Assembly: GCA_020073085.1 (NCBI GenBank)
Contig: JAIQFV010000005.1
Coordinates: 124,001 to 188,000 of the forward strand
Source of the DNA: Terriglobia bacterium
GTDB taxonomy: Bacteria > Acidobacteriota > Terriglobia > JAIQFV01
Reading direction: 5' to 3'
DNA: 64,000 nucleotides
Position 1 is the stretch's first letter. The number at the start of each line of letters is the position of its first letter. Made by a program: the position numbers and the translations under genes. This document shows positions 43,267 through 52,553 of the stretch, in pieces. The notes beneath the pieces were generated by a model. It had not been told where the DNA came from. It ran no database searches and was given only the letters and a program-made list of their open reading frames with translations.

Positions 43267-44856
43267 ATGGGTAACCCACTGTTTGCCAAAAAGCCAATGC
43301 GGATGTTGACGGAGGAGGCTCATGAGTCGGGCGAGCATACCCTGAAGCGCACCTTGGGACCGGTCTCGCTCACGGCCCTGGGAATTGGCGCTATTATCGG
43401 GGCAGGAATCTTTGTGTTGTCCGGCCTCGGAACGCAGTATGCGGGACCGGGTTTGATGCTCTCCTTCGTGCTTTCGGGGCTCGGCTGTGCTTTTGCGGGG
43501 CTGTGTTACGCCGAGTTTGCTGCCATGATCCCGCTTGCGGGGAGCGCATACACCTATGCGTATGCGACGCTGGGCGAGTTGTTTGCCTGGATCATTGGTT
43601 GGGATCTGACTCTCGAATATGCCATGGGGGCCAGCACCGTCTCTTCGGGCTGGTCCAACTACTTCATTAAATTCATGCATGTCTTCAAGGTGGATATCCC
43701 CTTGTGGCTTGCCTATGATCATTGGACCGCGCTGCATACTGCCGAAAAGGCGGTGGCCCGCGAGATGGCCAAAGTGGCTGATCCTTCCCTGGTCGAAGGA
43801 TCGCGGGCCTTTGTCGACAAAGTCGATTCCATTGTGGCGGCGAAATCCCCCGAACTTCTTCAGCGGGCCCACGACATGATCAACGCCCCGCATATCTTTG
43901 GAGTCGACTTTGGATTCAACTTGGTGGCTTTCTGTATCGCCCTGCTCATTACCGTCATCCTGGTCATTGGGATTAAGGAGAGCGCCCGGTTCAATGCCAC
44001 GATTGTGGCCATCAAGGTGAGCGTCGTTCTGTTTGTAATTGTGGTCGGCTTCAAATACGTCAACACCACGAACTGGGGTCACGACTGGACCACCTTCGCC
44101 CCCATGGGTTTCGCTGGGATTTCCGCTGGGGCGGCCTACATCTTTTTTGCTTACATAGGATTCGATGCCGTCTCAACCACCGCTCAGGAGGCTAACAACC
44201 CGCAACGCGACCTGCCCATCGGAATTATTACGTCCCTGCTGGTTTGTACGGTGCTGTATATCCTCGTGGCGGGCGTGCTGACCGGAATGGTCCCCTGGAA
44301 AGAGGTCAATGTCGAGGCGCCGATCGCTCAAGCCTTCCTGGATAACGGTTTGACGAAGTCCTCGTTTCTGATCACGGCCGGGGCGCTGGCGGGATTGACC
44401 AGCGTCATGCTGGTTATGTTGCTCGGTCAGACCCGCGTGCTGTATGCCATGGCCAAGGACGGACTGCTTCCCCCCAAGTTTTTCGCCGCCATTCACCCTA
44501 AATATAGAACTCCTTACAAGAACACGATTCTGGTGGGGTTCCTTGCGGCCATCGTCGGGAGTCTCACTCCCATTGAAGACATCGGAAAAATGGTGAATAT
44601 CGGGACCTTGCTCGCGTTTGTCATTGTGTCGACAGCCGTTCTGGTGCTTCGAAAGACCAACCCCGGTCAGCCCCGTCCCTTCCGGACACCCCTGGTTCCT
44701 TTGGTGCCAATCCTGGGGATCCTCTTCAACGGGTACATGATGTATTACCTGGGATGGGTCAACTGGCTGCGCCTCATTGTATGGCTCTTGATCGGCTTGG
44801 TCATCTACTTCACCTACAGCCGAAAACACAGTCGGGTCAGCAGTCTGAAGGATTAG
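43267..44856 (+). CDS. APC-superfamily cationic amino-acid transporter (CAT-like)
   Basis: A 529-residue membrane protein from ATG 43267, chosen for the GAGGAGAAG six bases upstream; ATG 43213 lacks a site. The N-terminal cytoplasmic stretch ends in HTLKRTLGPVSLTALGIGAI, then GAGIFVLSG in helix 1, as in the CAT (YfnA-like) family. A polar loop of about 75 residues between helices 4 and 5 (around residues 155-230) is longer than in typical YfnA and contains mostly charged residues. Twelve or more helices are evident. Likely substrates are basic or branched amino acids. Its own promoter and a downstream terminator make it monocistronic. Confidence 0.9.
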   Translation: MGNPLFAKKPMRMLTEEAHESGEHTLKRTLGPVSLTALGIGAIIGAGIFVLSGLGTQYAGPGLMLSFVLSGLGCAFAGLCYAEFAAMIPLAGSAYTYAYATLGELFAWIIGWDLTLEYAMGASTVSSGWSNYFIKFMHVFKVDIPLWLAYDHWTALHTAEKAVAREMAKVADPSLVEGSRAFVDKVDSIVAAKSPELLQRAHDMINAPHIFGVDFGFNLVAFCIALLITVILVIGIKESARFNATIVAIKVSVVLFVIVVGFKYVNTTNWGHDWTTFAPMGFAGISAGAAYIFFAYIGFDAVSTTAQEANNPQRDLPIGIITSLLVCTVLYILVAGVLTGMVPWKEVNVEAPIAQAFLDNGLTKSSFLITAGALAGLTSVMLVMLLGQTRVLYAMAKDGLLPPKFFAAIHPKYRTPYKNTILVGFLAAIVGSLTPIEDIGKMVNIGTLLAFVIVSTAVLVLRKTNPGQPRPFRTPLVPLVPILGILFNGYMMYYLGWVNWLRLIVWLLIGLVIYFTYSRKHSRVSSLKD

Positions 44857-44985
44857 GAACGCCGGTTGGCGAATCGAAGGCTATGTACTCTCTTCGCGGT
44901 CTGGTGGTTGACCTCTTGAGGAAAGGGTTTTCGAACACGGATGCGTCCACGCCCCGAGAGTTGTGAATTTCGAGCACAAGAGAGA

Positions 44986-45015
44986 AGCCAGCCGACGGGC
45001 TGGCTGTTATCTTTG
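44986..45015 (+). terminator. Intrinsic terminator after the CAT-like permease
   Basis: AGCCAGCC and GGCTGGCT form a perfect 8-bp stem around GACG, followed by GTTATCTTT. The T-run is interrupted but the stem is strong. The rest of the 318-base gap to the next gene shows no other feature. Confidence 0.65.
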
Positions 45016-45174
45016 AGTCGCCGTTAGAAGACGGAGCCATCCTCCCCCGGTCACTTAATGGACATGGGTTTCCCTCTTGGTTTTGAGGCAGTGATGGAAT
45101 AGCCTGCCCCTGAGGATTTTGCATCGTTTTGCATACCCGTGAGTTAAAATAGGCGGGATCTTGGTAGACCTACG

Positions 45175-47358
45175 ATGCACGCTTTGCTCACGGACGCCCT
45201 AGGGGGATCAAAGCGTCATTTCTTGTCGAGAGCCATGAGACCTATTTCCGAACTTCTCAGACAGATGAGACCGGTTTCCCGGTTCGCAAAGTTCTCGACG
45301 GGGGTGATCGGTGTTTATCTCCTGCTTCGGGTCGTCGGACTCTTCCTGAAACCTCCCCAATTCATGATGTCGGCTGCCAACCTGGCCCTGTTCATAGTCG
45401 TTGTCCGTTACCTCTTCAAATTGATGCGATGGGCGAGCCGGAGGCTCCTGTGGCGGTTGCGCCGCCGCCTGGTCGTCACTTACCTTTTGGTCGGGGTGGT
45501 GCCGGTCATTCTCCTGTTTTCCATCATGGTGATCGTGGTCTATGTCTTCTTTGGCCAGCTGAGCAGCTACTATGAATTGAATGAAATCGACCGTCTGACC
45601 GGCAAGCTGGAAACGGCGAACCGGGCCATCTCGGGAACTTTGCTCGACTCCCTGGCGAGCAGTGGTTCTGACACGACCTCCTGGGGCAAGCAGCTCTCTC
45701 CATTGCTGTCCGATCTCGGCGCCAATTTTTCACGCGTCTTGATTGATGTGGAGGGTGGGACGAGGCACATGGCGCTCGAACTGGCGGGGGGAAAACTGGC
45801 TGAACGTCAGGACGAGGTGGTCAAACCCTCCTGGCTGACCGGCAACACGGCTGGTCTTTTCGAGGATCAGTCCCGGCTGTATTTCACTTCACTGGTTGCC
45901 GGAGGGACCTCTCAGGCACCAGGTTATGTTCTGCTGCGCGCTCCGCTCGATACGGTGATATTGAAACGGTTTTCCGAACGTTTTCAGATTTCCATCAGCA
46001 TTATGGCGTTGGTCCCCGCCAGCGAGAGGCGGGGGAATAATTCCTTAAAGTTCTCCTTCGGAGACAAGGTGTACGCACAACGGGAAATCCGTCAGGTGGA
46101 CCCGGGTGTGGCCTCAGAATACACTCGTCGACAGGCGTGGTACGATTTTGGGACCCACTCTCTCTTCTTCCCTCCAACCGTGCGAGTTTGGAAGACCGGG
46201 AATTCCTTGGAATTGATACCTTGGATGCACCTCCTGGAGTCGACCTGGGTGCGGTTGGCGCGGCCATTTTTCACTCAGGATTTTGCGGGAGGAGAGAACA
46301 TCATTCTGGTGTTGCTGGTCGGTGCCTCGGTGTTCTTCCTCATTATTGAGTTCGTGGCACTTCTATCTTCGCTCCTGATGACACGGACGATTACCGGCGC
46401 CGTTTACAATCTTGACCTTGGTGCCAAGCACATCATGCGGGGGGATTTTTCTCACCGGATCCAGGTCAGGTCACGGGATCAACTCAGTTCACTGGGCGAG
46501 ACGTTCAATTCCATGACGGCTTCCATTGAACGACTGTTGAAGGAACAGGCCGAGAAGCAACGGCTCGAGAGTGAATTGGCCATCGCCCTAGAAGTTCAAA
46601 AGCAGCTTTTCCCGCGCGAGTCGCCCCGACTGAAGACCCTGGAAGTGGTTGGGGCGTGCCATCCGGCCCGGATCGTCAGCGGAGACTACTATGACTATAT
46701 CTTAATTCCGCCGGCGTCGGTCGGACTGGCACTGGGTGATGTCAGCGGGAAAGGGGTCTCAGCCGCCCTCCTGATGGCTTCACTACAAGCCGCCTTGCGA
46801 AGCCATTCGAGTTTCTTGGGGAATCGTTCCCTGGCCTTGGCGAGCAGCGGAGCGGCGCCCTCTACCAAGGGCGCTGCGATGCCTGGTGTGTCGGACTCTG
46901 TCGCCGAAATCGTGTCGTCGCTTAACCAGCAGTTGTATCAGAACTCCCCGAGTGAAAAATATGTGACGTTTTTCTACGGGGTCTATGATGAATGGCGGCG
47001 GCAACTCACCTATACCAACGCCGGTCATCTTCCCCCGCTGGTCTTCAACCGCGAGGGGGTTCGCCGTCTGGAGGCGGGAGGGACTGTGTTGGGATTGATC
47101 GACGAAGCCAAATATCAGCAGGGGGAAGTAAAATTTTCTCCCAAGGATGTTTTGGTAGCGTATACTGATGGGATTACTGAGGCGGAGAATTCCTTCGAGG
47201 AGCAATTTGGAGAACACCGGCTCATTCAAGTCGTTGAAAGATCAATCGAGAAAGCTCCCGTTGAGATTCTCGATGCCATTTTGGAGGCCGTTGGGGACTG
47301 GGTGGGGTCAGGCGAGCCTCAGGATGACATGACTTTGATCGTGGCAAAGGCGCTTTGA
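45175..47358 (+). CDS. Membrane sensor PP2C-type (RsbU-like) phosphatase with HAMP domain
   Basis: A 727-residue protein. Two or three hydrophobic segments precede a large extracytoplasmic sensor region (about residues 130-360). Then comes a membrane helix (IILVLLVGASVFFLIIEFVAL), a HAMP domain (ending FNSMTASIERLL), a coiled coil and a SpoIIE phosphatase domain. Phosphatase motifs are GDYYDYI, GDVSGKG, YTNAGH, AYTDGITEA and QDDMTLIV. It probably turns an external cue into dephosphorylation of an anti-sigma antagonist. The start is uncertain (45175, or 45238 at MRPISELL); neither has a clear ribosome site. A diguanylate cyclase gene follows 78 bases later, so the two may be co-regulated. Confidence 0.9.
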   Translation: MHALLTDALGGSKRHFLSRAMRPISELLRQMRPVSRFAKFSTGVIGVYLLLRVVGLFLKPPQFMMSAANLALFIVVVRYLFKLMRWASRRLLWRLRRRLVVTYLLVGVVPVILLFSIMVIVVYVFFGQLSSYYELNEIDRLTGKLETANRAISGTLLDSLASSGSDTTSWGKQLSPLLSDLGANFSRVLIDVEGGTRHMALELAGGKLAERQDEVVKPSWLTGNTAGLFEDQSRLYFTSLVAGGTSQAPGYVLLRAPLDTVILKRFSERFQISISIMALVPASERRGNNSLKFSFGDKVYAQREIRQVDPGVASEYTRRQAWYDFGTHSLFFPPTVRVWKTGNSLELIPWMHLLESTWVRLARPFFTQDFAGGENIILVLLVGASVFFLIIEFVALLSSLLMTRTITGAVYNLDLGAKHIMRGDFSHRIQVRSRDQLSSLGETFNSMTASIERLLKEQAEKQRLESELAIALEVQKQLFPRESPRLKTLEVVGACHPARIVSGDYYDYILIPPASVGLALGDVSGKGVSAALLMASLQAALRSHSSFLGNRSLALASSGAAPSTKGAAMPGVSDSVAEIVSSLNQQLYQNSPSEKYVTFFYGVYDEWRRQLTYTNAGHLPPLVFNREGVRRLEAGGTVLGLIDEAKYQQGEVKFSPKDVLVAYTDGITEAENSFEEQFGEHRLIQVVERSIEKAPVEILDAILEAVGDWVGSGEPQDDMTLIVAKAL

Positions 47359-47436
47359 AGAGAGACGTCGTCACAATGATGTAAACATTGACGGTTATGT
47401 TAGGGTTGGCGTCTAATATACTGTTCGAGTGAAACT

Positions 47437-48027
47437 ATGGCCAAAGAAGCAAATCCATCCGAAGATTACGCCCGGGAGATTGCTGAGCGTGAAAATCAGA
47501 TTGATCAACTGCTCAAGATCATCCGTGAAATGGCGCTCAAAGATGCCCTGACCGGTGTCTTCAACCACGCCAACTTCCACGAACGCCTCCAGAGCGAGAT
47601 CTCCCGCGCCCAGCGGTTCTCTTCCCAAGTGTCTCTCGTCTTGATCGACATCGATGACTTTCGTGCGTTCAATGAACAGCACGGGCACATTGTCGGTGAC
47701 CAGGCGCTGGTAGTCCTGGGTCAGATTATCCGAACCTATTTGCGGCGCTATGACGTTCCGGCCCGATACGGGGGAGAGGAATTTGCCGTAATCCTCCCGG
47801 ATACCTCCACCGAGGACGCCCTCAAGGTGGCCGAACGGATTCGCACCAACGTCATGGAGCGCGACATTGCCGCCGGACACACCACCACCCACTTTACGGT
47901 GAGCCTTGGGATTGCCAATTTTCCTGTCCAGGCCGACAGTGGGCTGGTGTTGGTCGCATGCGCCGAAGCCGCCTTGCAACGCGCCAAGGAACTCGGAAAG
48001 AATCGAGCCGAGATTTTCATTCCCTAA
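47437..48027 (+). CDS. Diguanylate cyclase (GGDEF domain) with short coiled-coil N-terminus
   Basis: A 196-residue protein with a short N-terminal coiled coil (about 10-35; REIAERENQIDQLLKIIREM) and one GGDEF domain. The active site is GGEEF (112-116), so it should make c-di-GMP from two GTP. An RxxD inhibitory site (R103-D106) lies exactly five residues before it, so product feedback is expected. No sensor domain is attached; activation probably occurs through dimerisation. The pil locus and secreted adhesin-like proteins in the window are plausible c-di-GMP targets. Confidence 0.93.
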   Translation: MAKEANPSEDYAREIAERENQIDQLLKIIREMALKDALTGVFNHANFHERLQSEISRAQRFSSQVSLVLIDIDDFRAFNEQHGHIVGDQALVVLGQIIRTYLRRYDVPARYGGEEFAVILPDTSTEDALKVAERIRTNVMERDIAAGHTTTHFTVSLGIANFPVQADSGLVLVACAEAALQRAKELGKNRAEIFIP

Positions 48028-48104
48028 TTTCCCCGAAGTCGTTTACACTACCTCGCGCCCCGCTACTCGAGGGGAGCTTATTTTTCAGGATATCCGCATT
48101 GCCC

Positions 48105-48998
48105 ATGAGAATTGATCTGGCCGGCGTTTTCCCGCCGCTTACGACACCATTCGACCGTTCGGGTCGTCTTGATCTGGGGGCTTTTCGAAGTAATCTCAGG
48201 GCCTACCGCGCTTACTCGTTGCGGGGCTACCTGGTCCTCGGTTCGAGCGGGGAGGCCGGCAGCGTCGATTTCGACGAACGAATCAAGCTCATCGAAACAG
48301 CCCGTAAGGAGATTCCTGAGGGCAAAGTGCTGCTCGTGGGTACAGGCGCGCCGTCCTTGAAGGAAACCTTGAAGCTCACGCAGGTCGCCGCTTCCAATGG
48401 GGCTGACGCGGCGCTGGTGCTTCCCCCTTTCTATTACAAGCCGGCTATGACCACCGCGGTCATGGTGCAATATTATTCGGAGCTGGCTCGAGCCGCAAAG
48501 ATCCCTCTCATGATTTATTCCATCCCCCAGTTTACGGGCATCCAGCTGGAGGTGCGCGCAGTGACCGAGTTGTCGAGGAAGTCGAACATCATTGGACTCA
48601 AAGAAAGCTCGGGCAACCTGGCCTACCTGGCGGAGATCATCGAATCCACGCCCAAGCGATTTCAGAATGTGACGGGTTCGGCGTTGACGTTTTTGCCCTC
48701 TCTTTTGGCGGGCGCCGTGGGCGGGATTCTGGCAGTCGCCAATGTGGCGCCCGGTGAGTGCGTGGAGATTTTTGAGGATTTCAAGGCAGGACGGATGACC
48801 CTGGCCGCCAGGAAACAGCGGGCCCTCTTGAGACTCGCCCGCGCTTTAACCGTGCGCTTCGGAATTGCCGGCCTGAAGGCGGGGGTCAGCGCGGCAGGAT
48901 TCCAGGGGGGTTGTCCCCGATCACCTCTCCGGGCTCTCTCCCGTCCGGATTACAAGGCAGTTTCTGAGCTCTACCAGGAGATGAGGGCGAATTGGTGA
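48105..48998 (+). CDS. Dihydrodipicolinate synthase-family (DapA/NAL superfamily) aldolase
   Basis: A 297-residue TIM-barrel lyase. I chose ATG 48105, where the family N-terminus (DLAGVFPPLTTPF) begins, over 47958, which overlaps the cyclase gene. The Schiff-base lysine is K166 in GLKESSG and the catalytic Tyr is Y138 in MIYSIPQFTG. LGSSGEAGSV replaces the usual GTTGE loop. The PPLTTPF start and the SSGEA loop are closer to 4-hydroxy-2-oxoglutarate aldolase-type members than to true DapA. It overlaps the bshC start by about seven bases, so the two are co-translated, though no metabolic link with bacillithiol is known to me. Confidence 0.88.
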   Translation: MRIDLAGVFPPLTTPFDRSGRLDLGAFRSNLRAYRAYSLRGYLVLGSSGEAGSVDFDERIKLIETARKEIPEGKVLLVGTGAPSLKETLKLTQVAASNGADAALVLPPFYYKPAMTTAVMVQYYSELARAAKIPLMIYSIPQFTGIQLEVRAVTELSRKSNIIGLKESSGNLAYLAEIIESTPKRFQNVTGSALTFLPSLLAGAVGGILAVANVAPGECVEIFEDFKAGRMTLAARKQRALLRLARALTVRFGIAGLKAGVSAAGFQGGCPRSPLRALSRPDYKAVSELYQEMRANW

Positions 48999-50665
48999 AG
49001 CCCGATCACAAAATCCCATTTCGCTTGATTCCCAAGACTCCTCCCTTATTCGTCGATTACCTCGAACAAGGCCCTGCCTCCAGGAGGTTCTTTCCCGGCC
49101 ATTTCCGCGATTCCGGTTCCTTTCATCGGGTTTCCGCGGCATTGCGCTTTGACGATTCTCATCGGAAGTCGCTCGTCCAGACACTGATCCGGCAGAATGA
49201 ACGTTGGGGGATGAGCGAAAGAACGCGCCAGAACCTGGAGGCCCTCTCCAGGCCCGGATGCTTTGCGGTTGTCACGGGCCAGCAGGTCGGGCTCCTGACC
49301 GGCCCATGCTTTAATATGTACAAGGCATTGACGACCATCCGGCTCGCCCAGCATTTGGCGGGGCAGGGAATACCCAGCGTTCCCGTCTTCTGGATGGAGA
49401 CGACAGATCATGATCTTGAAGAAGTGGATCATGTGGTCCTTCTCGATGGCACATCCCAATCTGTGAGTGACCTCAAGCTGACCTTTGGCCCTCAGACTGA
49501 GGGGCGGCCCGTCGGGAAACTCGTCCTTGGACCAGGCCTCTCCGAGTTTCGGAACGCGCTGCGAGCTCAATTCCCGGCCAATTCAGGGTTCGTGGATCTG
49601 GTCATGAACCTGGTGGATCAGTGCTATCATGAAGGGAAGACCCTCAGCGAAGCCTTTGCTTGCATGATGGCACAGCTGGTCGGAGAATACGGCCTGATAC
49701 TGTTCGATCCGATGGATGAAGCCCTGTCAGGACTCTCGCGGCCAATTTTCGAATGGGCATTGCAGCATGGCAATGCCCTTCAAGAACACATGGCGCAGCG
49801 GACCCGAGAGATCACCGAGTACGGCTTTGAGCCTCAAATCAAGCTTGATCCGCAGTCGACCTTCGTTTTTCATACGGAAGGGGGGGCGCGCCGGCTGTTG
49901 CTGCAGAACGGCGATCAGGTGTGGCCGAAAGGGAATGATCACCGAATGACCATTGAGCAGGCGCGTGCGCTTGTCGGAACGGAACCGGAGAAATTCACCG
50001 CGTCCGTGGCTCTCCGACCTCTGCTTCAGGATCACCTGCTTCCCACCATCGCTTATGTGGGAGGTCCTTCGGAGACGTCCTACTGGGCTCAACTGGGCGG
50101 GTTCTATCAGGTCTGGGGACGGCCGATGCCCGTCCTGGTTCCACGTGCCAGTTTTACCGTGTCGACGGAGAAGTCTCAAAGATTATTGGCCAAGTATGGA
50201 CTGGAGTTCTCATCGGTGTTCCTGGGAGTTGAGAAGCTGACGGCTGAAGTCTTCGAGCGATCGGTGTCCTCCGAAGTCTCACAGCACTTTGAGTCCTTGC
50301 TGACGGGCGTGACCGAGGGGCTTTCCCGGTTGAAGCCGGCGCTTGAAGGGACAGAGGCTACACTCGCCGGCGCGCTGGAGACCGCACACCAGAAAATCGA
50401 ATACCAGATCAACAATCTGAAGGCAAAATACCTGCGCGCGGAAGAACGGCGGAATGAAAAAATAGTACAACACATTGTCGCGCTGGAGAATCTGTTGTGG
50501 CCGCGGAAGAATTTGCAGGAGCGCGAACTGAATGTCTGCTACTTCCTGGCGCGTTATGGGCGGGAGTTTCTGAAGATGATTTTCGAGGCGACCGAGCCGC
50601 TGCCTGACTCGCACGTGCTGCTTCAAATGGACTCCGCCGGCTCCCGTGGGGGCAGGGAGGATTGA
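48992..50665 (+). CDS. bshC: Bacillithiol biosynthesis cysteine-adding enzyme BshC
   Basis: A 557-residue protein with family motifs CFAVVTGQQVGLLTGPCFNMYK and PVFWMETTDHDLEEVDHVVLL in the N-terminal nucleotidyl-transferase-like fold. A coiled-coil segment near the C-terminus (about 450-500) is typical of BshC. It adds cysteine to glucosaminyl-malate, the last step of bacillithiol synthesis. bshB1 and bshA lie 1.1 kb downstream, beyond one opposite-strand gene, so the full pathway is in this window. The start overlaps the preceding stop; TTG 48992 or GTG 48995 are both possible. Length agrees with Bacillus BshC (about 540). Confidence 0.92.
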   Translation: MVKPDHKIPFRLIPKTPPLFVDYLEQGPASRRFFPGHFRDSGSFHRVSAALRFDDSHRKSLVQTLIRQNERWGMSERTRQNLEALSRPGCFAVVTGQQVGLLTGPCFNMYKALTTIRLAQHLAGQGIPSVPVFWMETTDHDLEEVDHVVLLDGTSQSVSDLKLTFGPQTEGRPVGKLVLGPGLSEFRNALRAQFPANSGFVDLVMNLVDQCYHEGKTLSEAFACMMAQLVGEYGLILFDPMDEALSGLSRPIFEWALQHGNALQEHMAQRTREITEYGFEPQIKLDPQSTFVFHTEGGARRLLLQNGDQVWPKGNDHRMTIEQARALVGTEPEKFTASVALRPLLQDHLLPTIAYVGGPSETSYWAQLGGFYQVWGRPMPVLVPRASFTVSTEKSQRLLAKYGLEFSSVFLGVEKLTAEVFERSVSSEVSQHFESLLTGVTEGLSRLKPALEGTEATLAGALETAHQKIEYQINNLKAKYLRAEERRNEKIVQHIVALENLLWPRKNLQERELNVCYFLARYGREFLKMIFEATEPLPDSHVLLQMDSAGSRGGRED

Positions 50666-50907
50666 TCGCCGATCAAAAGAATTTTGCGGGCAAGGGCAGG
50701 GAAAATTTATCATTAGCAGGCCAGGAATACCGGAAGTTAAAGACCTTCAATCGGAACAAAACCTGATGCTCCCGCCGCGGCGGGCTATCCATTGATGACC
50801 GATCTCCCGGCTTCCTAATAAAATCTGGGCTTGGTTCCGGCTCGTCCGGATTAGGCGAGAGTGCTGGACTGAGGTGCCAAGGCTGCGGAGGCGAAGGGCG
50901 TCCGTCT

Positions 50908-51627
50908 TCATTTGAGGGCCGCTATCCGCCGCCGCCCGTTCTTGGCGAACTCCAGGAAATACTGAGAGGGGAGCATCTCATGACGGTGCACCAAACGGAA
51001 TCCGGTTTGTTCCGCCAATTTGATGACCCGCTCTTCGGACAATCGTTCGTCCCGGGGTGGACCGGGAGGACCGTTCTTCCCGGCACTCCAGTCGATGATG
51101 GTGAGGCGACCACGATCTTTCAAGGCCATGATCACGTTGGCCAACATGGTCTCCTTATCTTTTACGACGCTGAAGGTGTTCAGGAGGAAGGCGAGATCCA
51201 GAGATTGGGGAGGGAGTTTCAAGTCCGATTCAGTGCAGAGCACAGGTTTGATGTTCTTGATGGGATAAAACCCGATCTTTTCACTCAGCAGCCGGATGGC
51301 CTCCTCGCTGATGTCGACGGCGAACACGTGCCCTTGGGGACCCACCGCCTGCGAGAGCCAGCCGGTGAAGTACCCGGCGCCCGCGCCGATGTCGGCGACC
51401 GTATCTCCGGGTTTAAGGTCCAACGCTTCGATGATCTCGACGGGTTTCTGCCATTCATCTCGAGGCGTGTGCTCCGGAAAAATCTGACCTGCCCGCGGAG
51501 GGACCCCGGTCTGTCCCGTGGTCACGAGGCCGAATGTCAGCCAGATGACCAACAGAAGGACCGCTCTCGCGTCCACGCTGGGTAAAACGGAATTGCGGAG
51601 AATTTCACGATTTTGATGGCTTGTCAT
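50908..51627 (-). CDS. Exported SAM-dependent methyltransferase-like protein
   Basis: A 239-residue protein from ATG 51627, which has AGAGGAG eight bases upstream; the longer frame from 51840 overlaps bshB1 and is unlikely. The N-terminus carries a hydrophobic stretch (AVLLLVIWLTFGLVTTGQTG) resembling a signal peptide or anchor. The class I methyltransferase core follows: GDTVADIGAGAGYFTGWLSQAVG (SAM motif I), FAVDISEEA and LLNTFSVVKD. A SAM enzyme outside the cytoplasm would be odd, so it may be an inner-membrane protein facing inward. It lies between bshC and bshB1 on the opposite strand. The substrate is unknown. Confidence 0.82.
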   Translation of the reverse strand: MTSHQNREILRNSVLPSVDARAVLLLVIWLTFGLVTTGQTGVPPRAGQIFPEHTPRDEWQKPVEIIEALDLKPGDTVADIGAGAGYFTGWLSQAVGPQGHVFAVDISEEAIRLLSEKIGFYPIKNIKPVLCTESDLKLPPQSLDLAFLLNTFSVVKDKETMLANVIMALKDRGRLTIIDWSAGKNGPPGPPRDERLSEERVIKLAEQTGFRLVHRHEMLPSQYFLEFAKNGRRRIAALK

Positions 51628-51806
51628 CACGCACGCTCCTCTGAGGTCTGTCCTTTTGCGTGGTTGGCTCTCGCAGCTCGAACCCGCTCCTCCAATACAA
51701 AGGACGTAAAGAAGCGTTCCCGCGCCACTCGGTTTTTTGATGATTTTTAACTCAAGTTGCATAATTTTACAAACGAAATCACGCGCTGATCCTATGATGA
51801 GGCCCG

Positions 51807-52553
51807 GTGAACATGACACTGAATCTTGATCTTCTCGCATTTGGAGCTCATCCCGATGATGTTGAACTAGTGGCCGGCGGGACGCTGTTGAAGATGGCCC
51901 AGAGCGGGTACAAGACGGGCATTGTCGACATGACTCGGGGGGAACGAGGAACCCGCGGTTCCCCGGAGATTCGTGCTCGGGAGGCCCTGGCGTCGGCGAG
52001 AATCCTCAAGTTGAGCGTGCGTGAGAATCTCTCGATGGAGGATGCTCACGTGACGGTGGGCACGGGTTCCCGGCTCAAGGTCATCGACGCGTTGCGGAGA
52101 TTCCGGCCCCGGATTGTGATCACGCACTACTGGGAGGACCCCCATCCCGATCATCGCGCCACCAGCGAGATCGTGACGGATGCCTGCTTCTTAGCCGGAT
52201 TGATGAAAATCGATACCGGGCAACCGCGATTCCGGCCCCAAAAGATCTTGTATTTCATGCTGCCGGATCATGTCCTGCCCACCGTGGTGGTGGATGTCAC
52301 AGACCAATTTGAAGCACGCATGCGCGCGTGCCGGGCCTACCGTTCTCAGATCTACAATCCGCAGTCCAAGGAACTGGAAACGCGCCTTTCGACCCCCGAC
52401 TTCCTCGACCGCCTCGAAGCGGACCATCGCTACTACGGGAACCTGATTCAGACAAAGTACGGAGAGGCCTTCTATTCCAAGGAAGTTCTGCGGATCGATG
52501 ATCCAGTCGCGTTTTTTAAAGGCCCGGTCCAGAAGAAAGGCAGGCGGAGATGA
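51807..52553 (+). CDS. bshB1: Bacillithiol biosynthesis deacetylase BshB1
   Basis: A 248-residue LmbE/PIG-L-family zinc deacetylase. The first zinc motif is AHPDDVEL (His15, Asp17, Asp18) and the second is HPDHRATSE. TRGERGTRGS is the family's substrate loop. It removes acetyl from GlcNAc-malate. It starts at GTG 51807 or ATG 51813 and overlaps bshA by four bases, which shows tight coupling. The BshB1 subgroup is favoured over other LmbE proteins because bshA and bshC are neighbours. Confidence 0.93.
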   Translation: MNMTLNLDLLAFGAHPDDVELVAGGTLLKMAQSGYKTGIVDMTRGERGTRGSPEIRAREALASARILKLSVRENLSMEDAHVTVGTGSRLKVIDALRRFRPRIVITHYWEDPHPDHRATSEIVTDACFLAGLMKIDTGQPRFRPQKILYFMLPDHVLPTVVVDVTDQFEARMRACRAYRSQIYNPQSKELETRLSTPDFLDRLEADHRYYGNLIQTKYGEAFYSKEVLRIDDPVAFFKGPVQKKGRRR

